This document shows positions 45,837 through 57,500 of a stretch of 64,000 nt of DNA, piece after piece. The translations under genes were made by a program, and so were the position numbers. Each line of letters starts with the position of its first letter. Position 1 is the first letter of the stretch. The DNA is taken from assembly GCF_030269925.1 (NCBI RefSeq), contig NC_085129.1, positions 17,785,501 to 17,849,500 of the forward strand, written 5' to 3'. The notes beneath the pieces were generated by a model that saw only the letters and a list, made by a program, of their open reading frames with translations, was not told the DNA's origin and did not search any database. Origin of the DNA: Bombyx mori. Taxonomy: Eukaryota > Arthropoda > Insecta > Lepidoptera > Bombycidae.

Positions 45837-46184
45837 TCTCTCTAATCTATTCTCTCTCTCGTCTATTTCTCGTGAGATAAATCATGCGTTGCACTAATGA
45901 ACTTGGGGTATTGAATTGAATTTAGTCCTTGAACTGGAAATCGAGTATCTATGCTCTTAAAGTTGAAAACGATAGGAAATTTAAAAGAAAAACTACTACA
46001 TATAAGGACACTTCGAAATGTGCGCTTGCTCCGAATTAATTTGTGCTAATACAAAATAATTCTGACTTTAGCGTTATACAGAATTGTGCTGGTCTCGTCC
46101 CAATCTATCGCTGCAATAACAAATAGTGTACAAATTCATCCCGTATTCATTGCAATTTTTGGATTTTTGCATTCAAAAATTTTT

Positions 46185-46438
46185 ACTGGTGGTAGGACCT
46201 CTTGAAAATCCGCGCGGGTAGGTACCACCACCCTGCTTATTTCTGCCGTGAAGCAGTAATGCGTTTCGGTTTGAAGGGTGGGGCAGCCGTTGTAACTATA
46301 CTTGAGACTTTCGAACTTATATCTCAAGGTGGGTGGCGCATTTACGTTGTAGATGTCTATGGGCTCCAGTAACCACTCAACACCAGGTGGGCTGTGCGCT
46401 CGTCCACCCATCTAAGAAATAAAAAAAATAAAAAAAAT
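46185..46438 (+). repeat. Family A SINE body
   Basis: ACTGGTGGTAGGACCTCTTG ... CCATCTAAGAAATAAAAAAA. Complete. Confidence 0.85.
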
Positions 46439-46794
46439 TACAAAACATTCAAAGTATCAATTACTTTAGTTTTACCATGTCTTAATTCATTCTACTTACA
46501 ATAAGACCAAGGAAAGTGTGTAATTTTTTGACTAACTCTCAAAAACAGTTCTGACATGAATAATCTTTGACTAATTATATTAATATTATGGGTCACTTAT
46601 CGTTGTTGTCGTGTGAGATAAAGAATAACGAATTATAATCATTCAACAAATCCTAATTATTCTTAATGAACCTCAACACTTTGATTTGTATGCATTATGA
46701 TTATATCCATTAATGAAATAAATTAATTGCAAATAAGATTATCGGTTACGTTGAAACCGAAGGACTGGGCTGATAACGGCTTTAAGGAATAAAT

Positions 46795-47545
46795 TTAGGT
46801 CAGATATGTACGAGAAGAGCTCGGGATCAGTACAGAGCTGCAGAGAACTGTGTCTATAGTAGTGTTGTATAGGACTAGAGGCTAGATGTAGGTCGGATCT
46901 GTGTCTGTTTGTGTACGAGAAGAGCTCGGGATCAATACAGAGCTGCAGAGGACTGTGTCTATAGTAGTGTAGTATAGGACTAGAGGCTAGATGTAGGTCG
47001 AATCTGGGTCTATTTGTGTACGAGAAGAGCTCGGGATCAGTACAGAGCTGCAGAGGACTGTGTCTATAGTAGTGTAGTATAGGACTAGAGGCTAGATGTA
47101 GGTCGGATCTGTGTCTATTTGTGTACGAGAAGAGCTCGAGATCAGTACAGAGCTGCAGAGGGCTGTGTCTATAGTAGTGTAGTATAGGACTAGAGGCTAG
47201 ATGTAGGTCGGATCTGTGTCTGTTTGTGTACGAGAATAGCTCGGGATCAGTACAGAGCTGCAGAGGACTGTGTCTATAGTAGTGTAGTATAGGACTAGAG
47301 GCTAGATGTAGGTCGGATCTGTGTCTGTTTGTGTACGAGAAGAGCTCGGGATCAATACAGAGCTGCAGAGGACTGTATCTATAGTAGTGTAGTATAGGAC
47401 TAGAGGCTAGATGTAGGTCGGATCTGTGTCTGTTTGTGTACGAGAAGAGCTCGGGATCAGTACAGAGCTGCAGAGGACTGTGTCTATAGTAGTGTAGTAT
47501 AGGATTAGAGGCTAGATGTGGGTCGAATCTATTTATGTACAAGAA
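46795..47545. repeat. Minisatellite, ~7 units of 105 bp
   Basis: GAGCTCGG recurs at 46817, 46922, 47027 and on at 105-bp spacing, with few substitutions and no indels. Because 105 is divisible by three, a single open frame (47560-46739, minus, 273 residues) covers the array as 35-residue repeats containing HLASSPILHYYRHSPLQLC. See the findings for why coding is doubtful. Confidence 0.9.
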
Positions 47546-47559
47546 GAACGAGTGAAGCA

Positions 47560-48080
47560 ATTCTTTTGAATTATCTATATTTCCTCACACAACAAGTACT
47601 TATCACATGTGTATTCCATTGACCTTTAATTCGTTTTGGAGACATCACGATTTATCAGTTTGATCCCATTAATCACACGTGACCAAAATATTACTTGTAA
47701 TCGTAAATAAAGTTATATTTAGTATCTGAGTGTTAGCGACGGAATTTTTGAAATACGCACAAATTAATCTTATCGTCGAGAGAACATTTATTGAATATAA
47801 TAACAAAATATTTTGAATATAGCACTTAAAAAGGATAATTAATTAAACTACATGGATGTTCTATGATATTTAAGCCACAAATGACGTCATCCACAATGTA
47901 ACTGCACTCGGACGCGCTTTGTAAAATTTGCGCAGCAATTAAGAAAAACGTGAACTGTTTCGGTCAAAATTAAGCGTTGTATGTGAGATTTGGCTTGATC
48001 ACGCGAGTACAGAGATGAATCTTAATTAGGCTTTCACAGTTTACGTCATTAGTATCATTCATAGTTTACGTCATTAGTCT
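47560..48080. other. No feature recognised
   Basis: AT-rich, unique-looking. A small direct repeat TTTACGTCATTAGTATCATT recurs around 48040 and 48412. Confidence 0.4.
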
Positions 48081-48086
48081 TCTTTT

Positions 48087-48395
48087 GCTCCACATTATCC
48101 CACTAGGTGGGGTCGGCACAGCTAATTTTTCTCTTCAATTCTCATCTATCAGCCGTCGTCTCAACACTCACTCCTCTCTCTCTCATATCGTCATTCACAC
48201 ACTCCATCCATGTCTTCTTCGGTCGACCTCTTCCCCCTCTACCTTGCACTACCATTTCCATACATCTCTTAGTCACATGCATCTTCTCTCTACGCATCAC
48301 ATGTCCATACCACGCTAACCGTCCGCTCCTTAATTTGTTGTTTACCGGGGCCACTTTCACACTTCCTCTGATATACTCATTCTTACTCATTCTTT
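48087..48395 (-). pseudogene. LINE reverse transcriptase C-terminal fragment
   Basis: Open frame 48390-48142 gives LRSGRLAWYGHVMRRE, GRGRPKKTWMECVNDDM and RERGVSVETTADR, the tail of an APE-type non-LTR polyprotein. The 3' part then reads to the CADPT end and the 3' UTR near 48090. No RT domain remains. Confidence 0.75.
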
Positions 48396-48498
48396 ATCTT
48401 ATCCTTATTTAGTTTACGTCATTAGTATCATTCTAATTTTTAACCTACGTAGATCTTAGAGTAACATGCGATTAGACCATACGAGCGTGTTCCCTTTT

Positions 48499-48755
48499 CT
48501 TTCCTACCTAAGGTGATGGTCTTGAGAGGCCACTTCAACGTAACCCTAACAAGTAGGTGAGCTCACGGGGCTCAAACCTCACGTCGTCGTAACAATAACC
48601 CTAGCAAGAGTCGTGCTTCGCAGAATCTCCCGCCGGATCGGAATCGGGACCCACTGAGAAGATCCGCCGAAAAACTCAGTGGGCTGTGTCTGTGGGCTAA
48701 TTTACTCGCCGAGCCCTTCGTCGCAAGCAACGGGTTCGACAAGAACGATGACCGG
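48499..48755 (-). mobile_element. Family B (Bm1-like) SINE
   Basis: TTTCCTACCTAAGGTGATGG ... GAGCCCTTCGTCGCAAGCAA ... GATGACCGG. Confidence 0.73.
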
Positions 48756-48827
48756 ATTTCCCCCTTGTTCCCTTGCTTACTGCCCTTACAATAGAGCTAA
48801 ACTTTGTGTGTAAGTTTTTTTATTTTA

Positions 48828-49068
48828 GTTTTTATTGCTTATATGGGTGGACGAGCTCACAGCCCGCCTGGTGTTAAGTGGTTACTGGAGCCCATAGACA
48901 TCTATAAGGTAAATGCCGCCACCCACCTGGAGATATGAGTTCTAAGGTTCAGTATAGTTATAACGGCTTCCCCAACCTTCAAACCGAAACGCATTACTGC
49001 TTCGCGGCAGAATACGCGGGGTGGTGGTACCTACCCGTGCGGATTCACGAGAGGTCTTACCACCAGTA
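48828..49068 (-). repeat. Family A SINE body
   Basis: GTTTTTATTGCTTATATGGG ... GAGAGGTCTTACCACCAGT. Complete. Confidence 0.83.
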
Positions 49069-49363
49069 AAAATCTATCTATCTAGTATCTATAATTGATC
49101 TTGGTCTTCATCAGCGTCAAATCATGTCGCAGTTTGTGGACCGGAGATTGACATAAGTGACTCTTTATACCGGCCAAAATGTAAGATAATCAATGGTTTT
49201 TAATACGCTTTTATTAGCTTCAGACGTATGTATGATTGTAAGGGAATCTTTGAACATGATTTTGACCCCCTTCAAAACGTCGGATTAACTCGAAATTTGG
49301 TATACTTATTTAGGACCGACGACAATTCAATATTATAAAAAAATATTGAAAAAATTGAAATTC

Positions 49364-49668
49364 AACTATAAAATAAAAAATTAATAATGGTTTACAAAAA
49401 CTAACAAAATATGTACGTACGGTTCTATAGAAAATCCAAAAAAAGAAAAAATGCATGGTATCAGTAGTTATAAGTATTTTATGAATAGAAGGTTTGTCTT
49501 GTTAATATCCTGAAAAGCACCCCACGCTTTTTTTACAATAAAATATTTTATTCTTACACTATTATTAATTAAAATTTATTAAAATTTATTTTCTATTTTT
49601 TAGTTGGATTTTCTATAGAAGCGTATATTGTTAGTTTTTTAAACTATTATTAATTTTTTTATAGTCAT
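49364..49668. repeat. Foldback repeat, ~70-bp arms
   Basis: The left arm (ATTAATAATGGTTTACAAAA ... GTTCTATAGAAAATCCAA) and the right arm (TTGGATTTTCTATAGAAG ... AACTATTATTAATTTTTTT) are inverted copies separated by about 150 bp of AT-rich DNA. Confidence 0.55.
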
Positions 49669-49784
49669 AGCCAAAATGAATTTTTAATAATGACTATTTA
49701 AAAATTAGCGTGTAATCAAAGTACGCGTGTACTTATAATAATTTGTATTTTTATATTATTTTGTATTTATTATTTTATTAATGG

Positions 49785-49895
49785 TAGGCAGCGAGATGGC
49801 TGTGCCCCTGGCATTGCTGACATCCATGAGCGACAGTAACCACTTACCGTCAGGTAGGCCGTATGCTCGCCTGTAGGCCTAAAGGCAATAGAAAA
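49785..49895 (+). repeat. Family D LINE tail
   Basis: GGTAGGCAGCGAGATGGCTG, then CCCTGGCATTGCTGACATCC and a CAATAG end. Confidence 0.6.
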
Positions 49896-50151
49896 ATATT
49901 TGAATTTTCAATTATTTTTCGTTCGTAAACTGTATCTACATTGCGTTTGATCTATAAAATATTTTTTAACATTAAATGTAAACTTAAAATTTAACCTAGT
50001 AACATACGACTGACCTTCCTATTACAAAACTCCCCAAACTGTGTCAGAATGGTAGATAAAACCGTCGGATATTTTTATCTGACATATTAGTTAATTGTGT
50101 CAAAATCTAATTTGTCTCTCTGCGTCTGGGTGGTTAATTTAAGTAGGTGTA

Positions 50152-50240
50152 TCTATAAATTAATACGTGAAGCAAAAACTTTGTACCCGTCTTCACGGAA
50201 ATACCGCGGACGGAGGAGTATGAAATTTCCCATCCTTATT
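50152..50240 (+). repeat. Helitron family 1, 5' fragment
   Basis: TCTATAAATTAATACGTGAA through CGGACGGAGGAGTATGAAAT, then sequence identity stops. Confidence 0.65.
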
Positions 50241-50429
50241 GTTTTGAATTTAGATATCTTTGGGACCGGGAAAAGGATGAGTTTTAGGACTCACTCTGTA
50301 GCTCGTTGATGTACTATTCTATTTTCTCACTGGCGAGAGTAATATGTGCTGATTGATCAACAAATCACAAGAGAACTAGCGTCCCGCCTTCGGATCGCTT
50401 CGTGAACTGCAATTTATTATTGATCTTAT

Positions 50430-50855
50430 TGAATTTTCTTTTATACAAATCTGGTTCTGACAGTAACAGTCCCTCTGTATTTTGTACCGTATGTTCCATG
50501 GGGAGTGCTCTGAGGAATTGTTCGAGATGATACCAGCATCTCGTTTTTACCATCGCACCGCCCGCCACCGGAGTAGAGTTTATCCATACTACCTGGAGCC
50601 ACTGCGGTCATCCACAGTGCGTTTCCAGAGATCTTTTTTGCCACGTACCATCCGGCTATGGAATGAGCTCCCCTCCACGGTGTTTCCCGAGCGCTATGAC
50701 ATGTCCTTCTTCAAACGAGGCTTATGGAGAGTATTAAGCGGTAGGCAGCGGCTTGGCTCTGCCCCTGGCATTGCTGAAGTCCATGGGCGACGGTAACCAC
50801 TCACCATCAGGTGGGCCGTATGCCCGTCTGCCTAAAAAGGCAATAAAAAAAAAAC
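50430..50855 (+). mobile_element. LINE 3' end, family D, with ORF C-terminus
   Basis: Open frame 50482-50796 encodes FYHRTARHRSRVYPYYLEPL, FLPRTIRLWNELPSTVFPER and FFKRGLWRVLSGRQRLGSAP. This is a motif set seen at the end of Jockey/CR1-like polyproteins. It runs into the tail GGTAGGCAGCGGCTTGG...CAATAAAAAAAA, which identifies the short tails scattered elsewhere as parts of the same LINE. Confidence 0.72.
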
Positions 50856-51144
50856 AACAACAACACAAAAAAAAATAACGTAACAAATTAAAAATCTAAT
50901 TATTCCTCCTCTTATAATAATCATGGTTCTTTATTTTGGAGATAATGGCTTACAATTAAAAGATAGATATATGCTGTCACGGGCTTTTTTGTAGGACAAT
51001 TTAAGATAAATATTTCCATTTTACATTAAATACGTGTGACTCCAACGGTTTTTGCTGCGCACACAAAAATAGCCGGCAGATGACAGATTTTTTTCATCTT
51101 ATTTGCCACTTAAGGTTATATTTTGGATAATTCACACTATATTG

Positions 51145-51358
51145 CCCGCACGGGTAGGTACCACGACCCCAAATATTTCTGCCGTGCTGCAGTAATGCGT
51201 TTCGGTTTGAAGGATGGGGCAGTCGTTGTAACTACACTGAGACATTACAACTCATATCTCAAGGTGGGTACTTACGTTGTTGATTTCTATGTGCTCCGAT
51301 AAGCGCTTAACACCAGATGCTCCATTAACTCGTCCAGCAATCTGGGCAACTAAAAAAA
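51145..51358 (+). repeat. Family A SINE body, old copy
   Basis: GCCCGCACGGGTAGGTACCA ... ATCTGGGCAACTAAAAAAAC. Many substitutions and a deletion near GTGGGTACTTACG. Confidence 0.7.
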
Positions 51359-51510
51359 CATAAAACTAGATTTGGTAATTAAATTTGAAAACTCAACATC
51401 ATTATGCGCTAATCACTCAGCCTACTATCAATAATTCGTAGGTAATTAATTGTGTACCTACCAGCAAATTGTATCCTGTAGTACGGAGTTAAACAGAATC
51501 ACATTTTTTA

Positions 51511-51711
51511 TAGGTAAGTACGTAAGCTCACGGGCTCGACCTGACAGAATTTGCTAACACTAGCCCTAGCAAGAGCAGTGCTTAGCAGAATCTACCACTG
51601 GTTCGGAAACGCGACCCACTGAGAAGATCCGGCGAGAAACTCAGTGGGCTGTGTCTATGGATCAATTCGCTCATCGAACTCTTCGTCGTAATCGACGAGT
51701 TCGATGAAGAT
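51511..51711 (-). repeat. Family B SINE, partial
   Basis: TATAGGTAAGTACGTAAGCT ... CACTGAGAAGATCCGGCGAG ... CGTCGTAATCGACGAG. Confidence 0.7.
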
Positions 51712-51871
51712 GTAGACGAAGACGATTAGAAGGACGGTCAAGAAGTAACTCCACTGTTTAAGCAAAATATCCCCACAGCAAAAGACCGCGCAAATCAATT
51801 GCAGATTCAAATTTAACAGGCGCTTTCTTTCGAAAGACACTTTTTGAACAGTCTTCTTCTTTTCTTTTTTT

Positions 51872-52162
51872 CTCCATCTTATCTCACTAGGTGGGGTCGG
51901 CACAGCTAATTTTTCTCTTCCATTCTCTTCTATCAGCCGTCATCTCAACACTCACTCCTCTCTCTCTCATATCGACATTAACACACTCCATCCATGTCTT
52001 CTTCGGTCGATCTCTTCCCCCTCTACCTTGCACTACCATTTCCATGCATCTCCTAGTCACATGCATCTCCTCTCTACGCATCACATGTCCATACCACACT
52101 AACCGTCCGCTCTTTAATTTGTCTTTAACTTTTTGAACAGTATGTCTTTTTAAAATATCCAT
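51872..52162 (-). pseudogene. LINE reverse transcriptase C-terminal fragment
   Basis: Open frame on the minus strand: KLKSGRLVWYGHVMRREEM, GRGGRDRPKKTWMECVNVDM and DRREWKRKISCADPT. Very similar to 48087-48395, so both are recent copies of one family. The 5' boundary is abrupt and abuts a family A fragment at 52164. Confidence 0.78.
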
Positions 52163-52163
52163 C

Positions 52164-52261
52164 CACCCGGTGTTAAGTGGTTACCGGGCCCCAAAAACAT
52201 CTACAACGTAAATGCCGCCACCTACCTTGAGATATGAGTTCTAAGGTCTCAGTATAGTTAC
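52164..52261 (-). repeat. Family A fragment
   Basis: CACCCGGTGTTAAGTGGTTA ... TCTAAGGTCTCAGTATAG. Both ends lost. Confidence 0.65.
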
Positions 52262-52420
52262 ATGTCGGTCAGATCGTTTGTCAAGTTCTCAATAAGAAGC
52301 CGCATTTTATTTATTTATTATTGGGTAGATAGATGAATAAACTAACAATTCTTCTAGTGTAAAGTGTTGACTGAGGTCCATCTTTGAGGCATGTAGACGA
52401 AATCTCAATGTACCATGACC

Positions 52421-52508
52421 CATAGACAAAACCCACTAAGATTCTCACCAGATCATTACAGTGGGTCGCGATTCCAATCCAGTGGTAGATTCTGCGAAGG
52501 ATTGCTTA
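52421..52508 (+). repeat. Family B fragment
   Basis: CATAGACAAAACCCACTAAG ... AGTGGTAGATTCTGCGAAGG. Core only, diverged. Confidence 0.58.
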
Positions 52509-52674
52509 TGAATCAATACATCATAGATGCTATTATTATTATCGAGAATGACAGAAATGCGAGATTGGTTTTTCGATCAGTAAGGATCGTTGTTGAGACT
52601 GCTCTGGGGTAGACCGGTGTTTCAAAATAAAAGAGTGGACTGTATTAATACTTAGTAAATTTATAAAATAGTAA

Positions 52675-52800
52675 AACAAGTAAGTATCGCGGGTGGCGTT
52701 GTTGCCCGAAGTGACGAAGGCGGTGTAAATCCGCTACCCCGTGCCGCTGTTCTCCTCCCGGCGCCCGCGCCGCGCGATCATCGATGTCCGTGCATCGAAA
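52675..52800. other. GC-rich patch of unknown nature
   Basis: Stands out from its AT-rich surroundings (CCTCCCGGCGCCCGCGCC, GGCGTTGTTGCCCGAAGTGA). A minus frame of 77 residues crosses it without a recognisable domain. CAAGTAAGTAT at the left edge looks like a plus-strand donor. It could be an exon or a repeat. Confidence 0.35.
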
Positions 52801-53330
52801 GTCGTAATAGTTTAGGTTAAGATGATTATTTCGCTTTGCTGAAAGGTTTGTTTTTGAATCAGGCTCGAAGGACCACACAATCAGTCTTTAATTCACCCTT
52901 AAAAAATAAATTTGTGGCTTTGTGTTCTTTTGGGACGCCTGCCAAATGAACCTAGGGATGCCAGGTTCATCCTTTAATATTTTCATTTCGAAATTTTCGA
53001 TGTTAAAACAAAACACTTTTCTATTTATTTAATAACGTTTATTATAATTTTTACAAGTAGTTTCGAATAAAATATGCAATAAAATAAAATTTAATTACAA
53101 TGCTAATTTAACATTAACCATGACATATCTTTGGCGTTAAAAAAACAATACTTATTACAATTAGTACAGTGCTGTGTTGATAATGGAAATAATACGGGGA
53201 TTTTATTTCACCTTTTTTGACTCGGTATCATGTGATAAGTACGTATATTAGTCTCCAGTTCCCATAGTACTCCTATCATAGGAATCCTAGTTTGGGCCCG
53301 GATAGCCGGTTGTAGCTCATACCCGGCTAT

Positions 53331-53580
53331 TATTATTATTTCATTGCTTAGATAGGTTACCGAGCTCACGGCCCACCTGGTGTTAAGTGGTTACCGGAGC
53401 CCATAGACATGAACAACGTAAATGTTGCCACCCACCTTGAGATATGAGTTCTAAGGTCTCATTTTTTTCAGTACAACGGCTGCCGCGCCCTTCGAAACTA
53501 AATGCATTACTGCTTTACGGCAGATATAGGCAGATTGGTGGTACCTACCCGTGCACGCTCACAAAACGTCCTACCATCAG
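53331..53580 (-). repeat. Family A SINE body
   Basis: TTTCATTGCTTAGATAGGTT ... CACAAAACGTCCTACCATCA. Preceded by (TTA)n. Confidence 0.78.
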
Positions 53581-53611
53581 TAAAATGCTATTATTATTAC
53601 GATTATCTAAA

Positions 53612-54058
53612 CTTAGGCCAACCAGACGAGATAATAAACGTAAACAAGCGGACCGTTACTGAGTTACATTGCGATAGCGAGGGATTATTATCTCTGTCCT
53701 TATCACTCGTACGCGCAGTTATGGCGTCAGTTGGTCGACAACAGCTGTCGTTGTGTGTTTCGTGGTACAGGAAAGCACTGAGTACCGCAGCTGTCAACAT
53801 TTGGTCCGCCATTTTGTGAACAAGTTTATTCCTGATTGGATTGCGTTCGAAGTGATACATATTGACAACATGATTGATAATACAATAGATAGTTTTATCA
53901 TAAACACAACTGACTCGGACTCTTCCGACGAATCATCTTTGTCTAGTACAGATGACAGCGATTAAAATTCGAACTTTGTAATAATTTATTTAAATAAAAA
54001 TGTTTTTTACTCCTGAAACTTTGTTTACATTTTTTATCTCGTCTGGTTGGCCTTACTT
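53612..54058 (+). mobile_element. DNA element with ~36-bp TIRs and a small acidic ORF
   Basis: The left end TTAGGCCAACCAGACGAGAT matches the right end ATCTCGTCTGGTTGGCCTTA in reverse complement, and the match continues inward (AAACGTAAACAAG versus CTTTGTTTACATTT). An imperfect ACTT duplication flanks it. Inside, the frame 53753-53965 ends in a Ser/Asp-rich acidic stretch (TTDSDSSDESSLSSTDDSD). No transposase core is present. Confidence 0.65.
53753..53965 (+). CDS. Small acidic ORF inside the TIR element
   Basis: Seventy residues. The first half resembles no family I know, and the last 25 residues are Ser/Asp-rich. It could be the leftover N- or C-terminal exon of a transposase, or chance. 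AATAAA occurs just after it (53993-53998). Confidence 0.25.
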   Translation: MCFVVQESTEYRSCQHLVRHFVNKFIPDWIAFEVIHIDNMIDNTIDSFIINTTDSDSSDESSLSSTDDSD

Positions 54059-54119
54059 TAAATTATATCACTCATAAATACTAACTCGATTCGCTACAGA
54101 GAATTAATAACAAAATATT

Positions 54120-54125
54120 TTTATT
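54120..54125 (-). terminator. Candidate polyadenylation signal of the protease gene
   Basis: AATAAA reads on the minus strand about 155 bp after the stop codon. It is the first canonical signal downstream and lies just before the TIR element that ends at 54058. Confidence 0.5.
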
Positions 54126-54279
54126 AAATCTCTCACGTAAACTAGAAACACATCCTCAGCTACAAAAATTGGTTTCAAAGGGTGAATAAACCCCTGTAAC
54201 AACCCCCTCACTTAGGTGCGTAAAAACACACTGAATCAATTTGTAGTAAAACTGTTAAGACACTTTTTTTAAAATTCCA

Positions 54280-54521
54280 TTACGAAGGTATAGTAAGTCC
54301 CAATTTGGTTGCAGTTTTCCTAATCCAAGGTATGTAGCTGGCGACCCTCGTGTAGACTCCGGGACGGGCTCTTCGTGCGCATCCAGCCCCCCAAGACACA
54401 ACCCCCTGAAGCGCCCAGCCAGCCTGACTCCCCACCTGTCCGTCAGCTCGGCCCCCCGAGCGACACGCCAGCGGACCCCCCGAGTCCCCACGACAAGCAT
54501 CCACGCCCCCCGACAGAATAC
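54280..54521 (-). CDS. Protease exon 6: catalytic serine and C-terminus
   Basis: Residues 264-343 and the TAA stop. It opens after a TTACACAG acceptor and contains [11 protein letters not shown] (S277, with D271 in the S1 pocket), VVSWGAGC and [15 protein letters not shown]. The exon is notably GC-rich, with a Gly/Arg-rich insert at residues 284-298 between C283 and W299. Confidence 0.9.
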
Positions 54522-57500
54522 CTGTGTAATTTATAGTATCATTGAAAATTATGTTCTAATATCACAGCTAAATCCCGTGGACATCTCTCATTGGGACGGA
54601 TTGTGACGTAAGCGACAGATTGAGCTTGAGTTTAGTGGGTTCTTGGAGGCTAGCACTCAGGCTGGTTGTATCAAAAGGATCCTATAGCCTTGGGCTATCT
54701 AAATTTTATAGATCGGTTTTTTCGAGTGGGGAGCACCTTTTGATATAACTGAGACAAATTAATGCAGTTATGCAAGAGAAGGCGCGAGAAAACCATCTTT
54801 CATTTGCCAATAGTGGAGTAGAGTATGCCTTATTGTATACCAATATAAAATAAACACAGAACATACAATGGTGAGTCAAATCCCTAATAGCGATCTCTTC
54901 CAGACAATCATCAGGTTGACAAGAACCATCTAAGAAAAAGATAAACGCGGCTTACTTGTAAATTGAATAGCAAAGCTAAACAGTAGTGACGGTTGTATCA
55001 GAAATTCATTTATCAAATGCCCCCCATCCAGCTGGGTACAGTAACAGCCTGGCCACGGGACATTCGCCGATACGAATATTCGCGCGGTGCGAACGGCGAA
55101 GCGTCTAGCGACTAAAATAAGCGCATAGAAATGTACCTAACAAGCCACGCGCACCGGCGACCGGCGAAGCGACCGGCGAAATGTACCGAGCGAATCGCGC
55201 GATGCGGCGGGCGAGCAAAACAAATGCATGAATACGGACGGCGCGAGCCACGGAGTCGAGCGGTAGTCGCGGCGAATAGTACAGTGATTAAATGAGTTTA
55301 GTCTTTTTCGCCGCGAAAAATTAACGCCGAAATTTTTATATTTTTTATTTATTTTTTATTTTATATTTTTAAAGTCATCGTGGCCTAACGGACGTCCGGT
55401 GCAATCGTGTTGAGCGATGCACCGGTGTTCAAATATCAGGCGGGTACCAATTTTTGTAATGAAATACGTACTCAACAAATGTTCACGATTGATTTCCACG
55501 GTGAAGGAATAACATCGTGTAATAAAAATGAAATCCTCAAAATTATAATTTGCGTAATTACTGGTGGTAGGACCTCTTGTGAGTCCACACGGGTGGGTAC
55601 TACCACCCTGCCTATTTCTGCCGTGAAGTAGTAATGCGTTTCGGTTTGAAGGGTGAGGCAGCCATTATAACTATACTTGAGACCTTAGAACTTATATCTC
55701 AAGGTGGGTGGCGCATTTACGTTGTGGATGTCTATGGGCTCCAGTAACCACTTAACACAAGGTGGGCTGTGAGCTCGTCCACCCGTCTAAACAATAAAAA
55801 AAAATTAGCTGAAATACTAGCTAGACCAGCTATTTGGAAGTCTAGTCACCCAAAGTATTTCTCGTACTTCTTGTGGAATTCTCCATCTATAGGTATACTC
55901 CGATTCTTATTCAAATCATGTACTTCACAATCTTTTCCAAATAATAGGTCCTGAACCAAAAAACTATTAATTTGTAAGCAATATTAAGCAATATCGAGAT
56001 AATTTCGATATAGACATTTCGCTGTCGGACTTCCTTACTAGTCGCGGCGGCGAACGTGAGTACCCGTGGCCTGCAAACGGTGCTGCGCGAATGGTCGCCT
56101 CGTCCACCGCTTCGCTGTTCGCACCGCCGATCCCCGTAGCCAAGCCGTAAAGTAGTCTTACCGGCACAGATCATGGAGTCCAAAATCGGTTGCTGCCTTC
56201 CACCCAACACGTGGCTTTGCCTACACGTGGCCAAGTCTAGAACCGGCACCGAAGCAGCCCTGAGTACCGGGGCGAAGGTCTCTGTACCTTCTGTAATTAA
56301 GTGTTATCATCCGTAAATAGCTAGATGTAAAAGACCAGATCAGGTAGAAGCTCGGACATGTGGTCTAGCAAAACGAATTGCAGAAAAGAGGTGATAGAAG
56401 CCACATGACTTTGATTGTGTAGTCAAACCTAAAGAGACTTGGCTTACTTGAAAAATGTGAGCTAACGGTCCACATGGATTTGGGTGGTTATCAAAAACAT
56501 GGCATGGTATTTGTAATGATTAGAGGCAGAAATACACAGGGTAGTGGCATCTAGCCATGTAGACAGCCAATTTAAGTACTTACTCTACCATTAATAAACA
56601 TAAAGCACTTAGAATTTGGGTATTTATTTGGGAGAATACAGTAGAAGTGGACGGGAACTTCAAATAGAGGAGCCATCATAAAACATTTGGCTTTGGAGTC
56701 ACTGATTCTTGTCTCGTCTAAGGTTTCTGGTAACAACACAGAAAACAATTCTAACATTAAGCGATGTGGATTACAAGCATCTTGTTCAACCATCATCGTA
56801 AAATGTCTTCGGATGAGAACTGAAAAAAGTATATTGAAACTACAAGATATTTTTGACGGTACACAGTTGTGGGTTTGAATTTTAACTTACCTGCCTGATA
56901 GCCCCACCCACTGACAGCGCACCACTGGCCAGCAGTCTCCTCGCTGGAGGGTAGACAGATCGGCCTCACATGAGAATTGAACTGCACTCCGCTACCCGAC
57001 TTAGACACCAAGATGATCGCTATGTCGTTGCTGTGTGGACCGTCTGGAAGATGGAGGAATACGGGAATACCACCACACCGAAATAAGTATTTCTATCTCT
57101 TCTATCAGCTTTTCTATTGGTATTTTCCTGACTCGGTGGTGCGGTAATTAGCGGCCCTGACTGTTGGCGCCGAGGGTCGTGGCTTCGATTCCCACATCGA
57201 GCAGACATTCGTGTGATGAACGTATTTGTTTGGTCTTTGTCTGTGTGTTTATCATCCATATATTTAAACTTAGCCAAGTATTTATGTCAGTCTTTGATGC
57301 CCATAATACAAAGAATCCTAATTTGCGACCTGATGACCGTGCGTGATTTGTTCCCAGTTATTTATATTAGTTATTATATGATGATAAGATCAAACCAAAC
57401 AAACCAAAACCAAAAAACAAATGTACTGTTAAGATGTTACGGTGATCTTGCTGCTCATGGACATCAGCAAGAAAGTACAGCCAAGCCGCTGTATATATAG

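Noticed and set aside
53444..53860. Plus and minus frames over 70-105 residues
   Set aside because: They begin in a family A SINE and run into the TIR element; no continuous protein signal.
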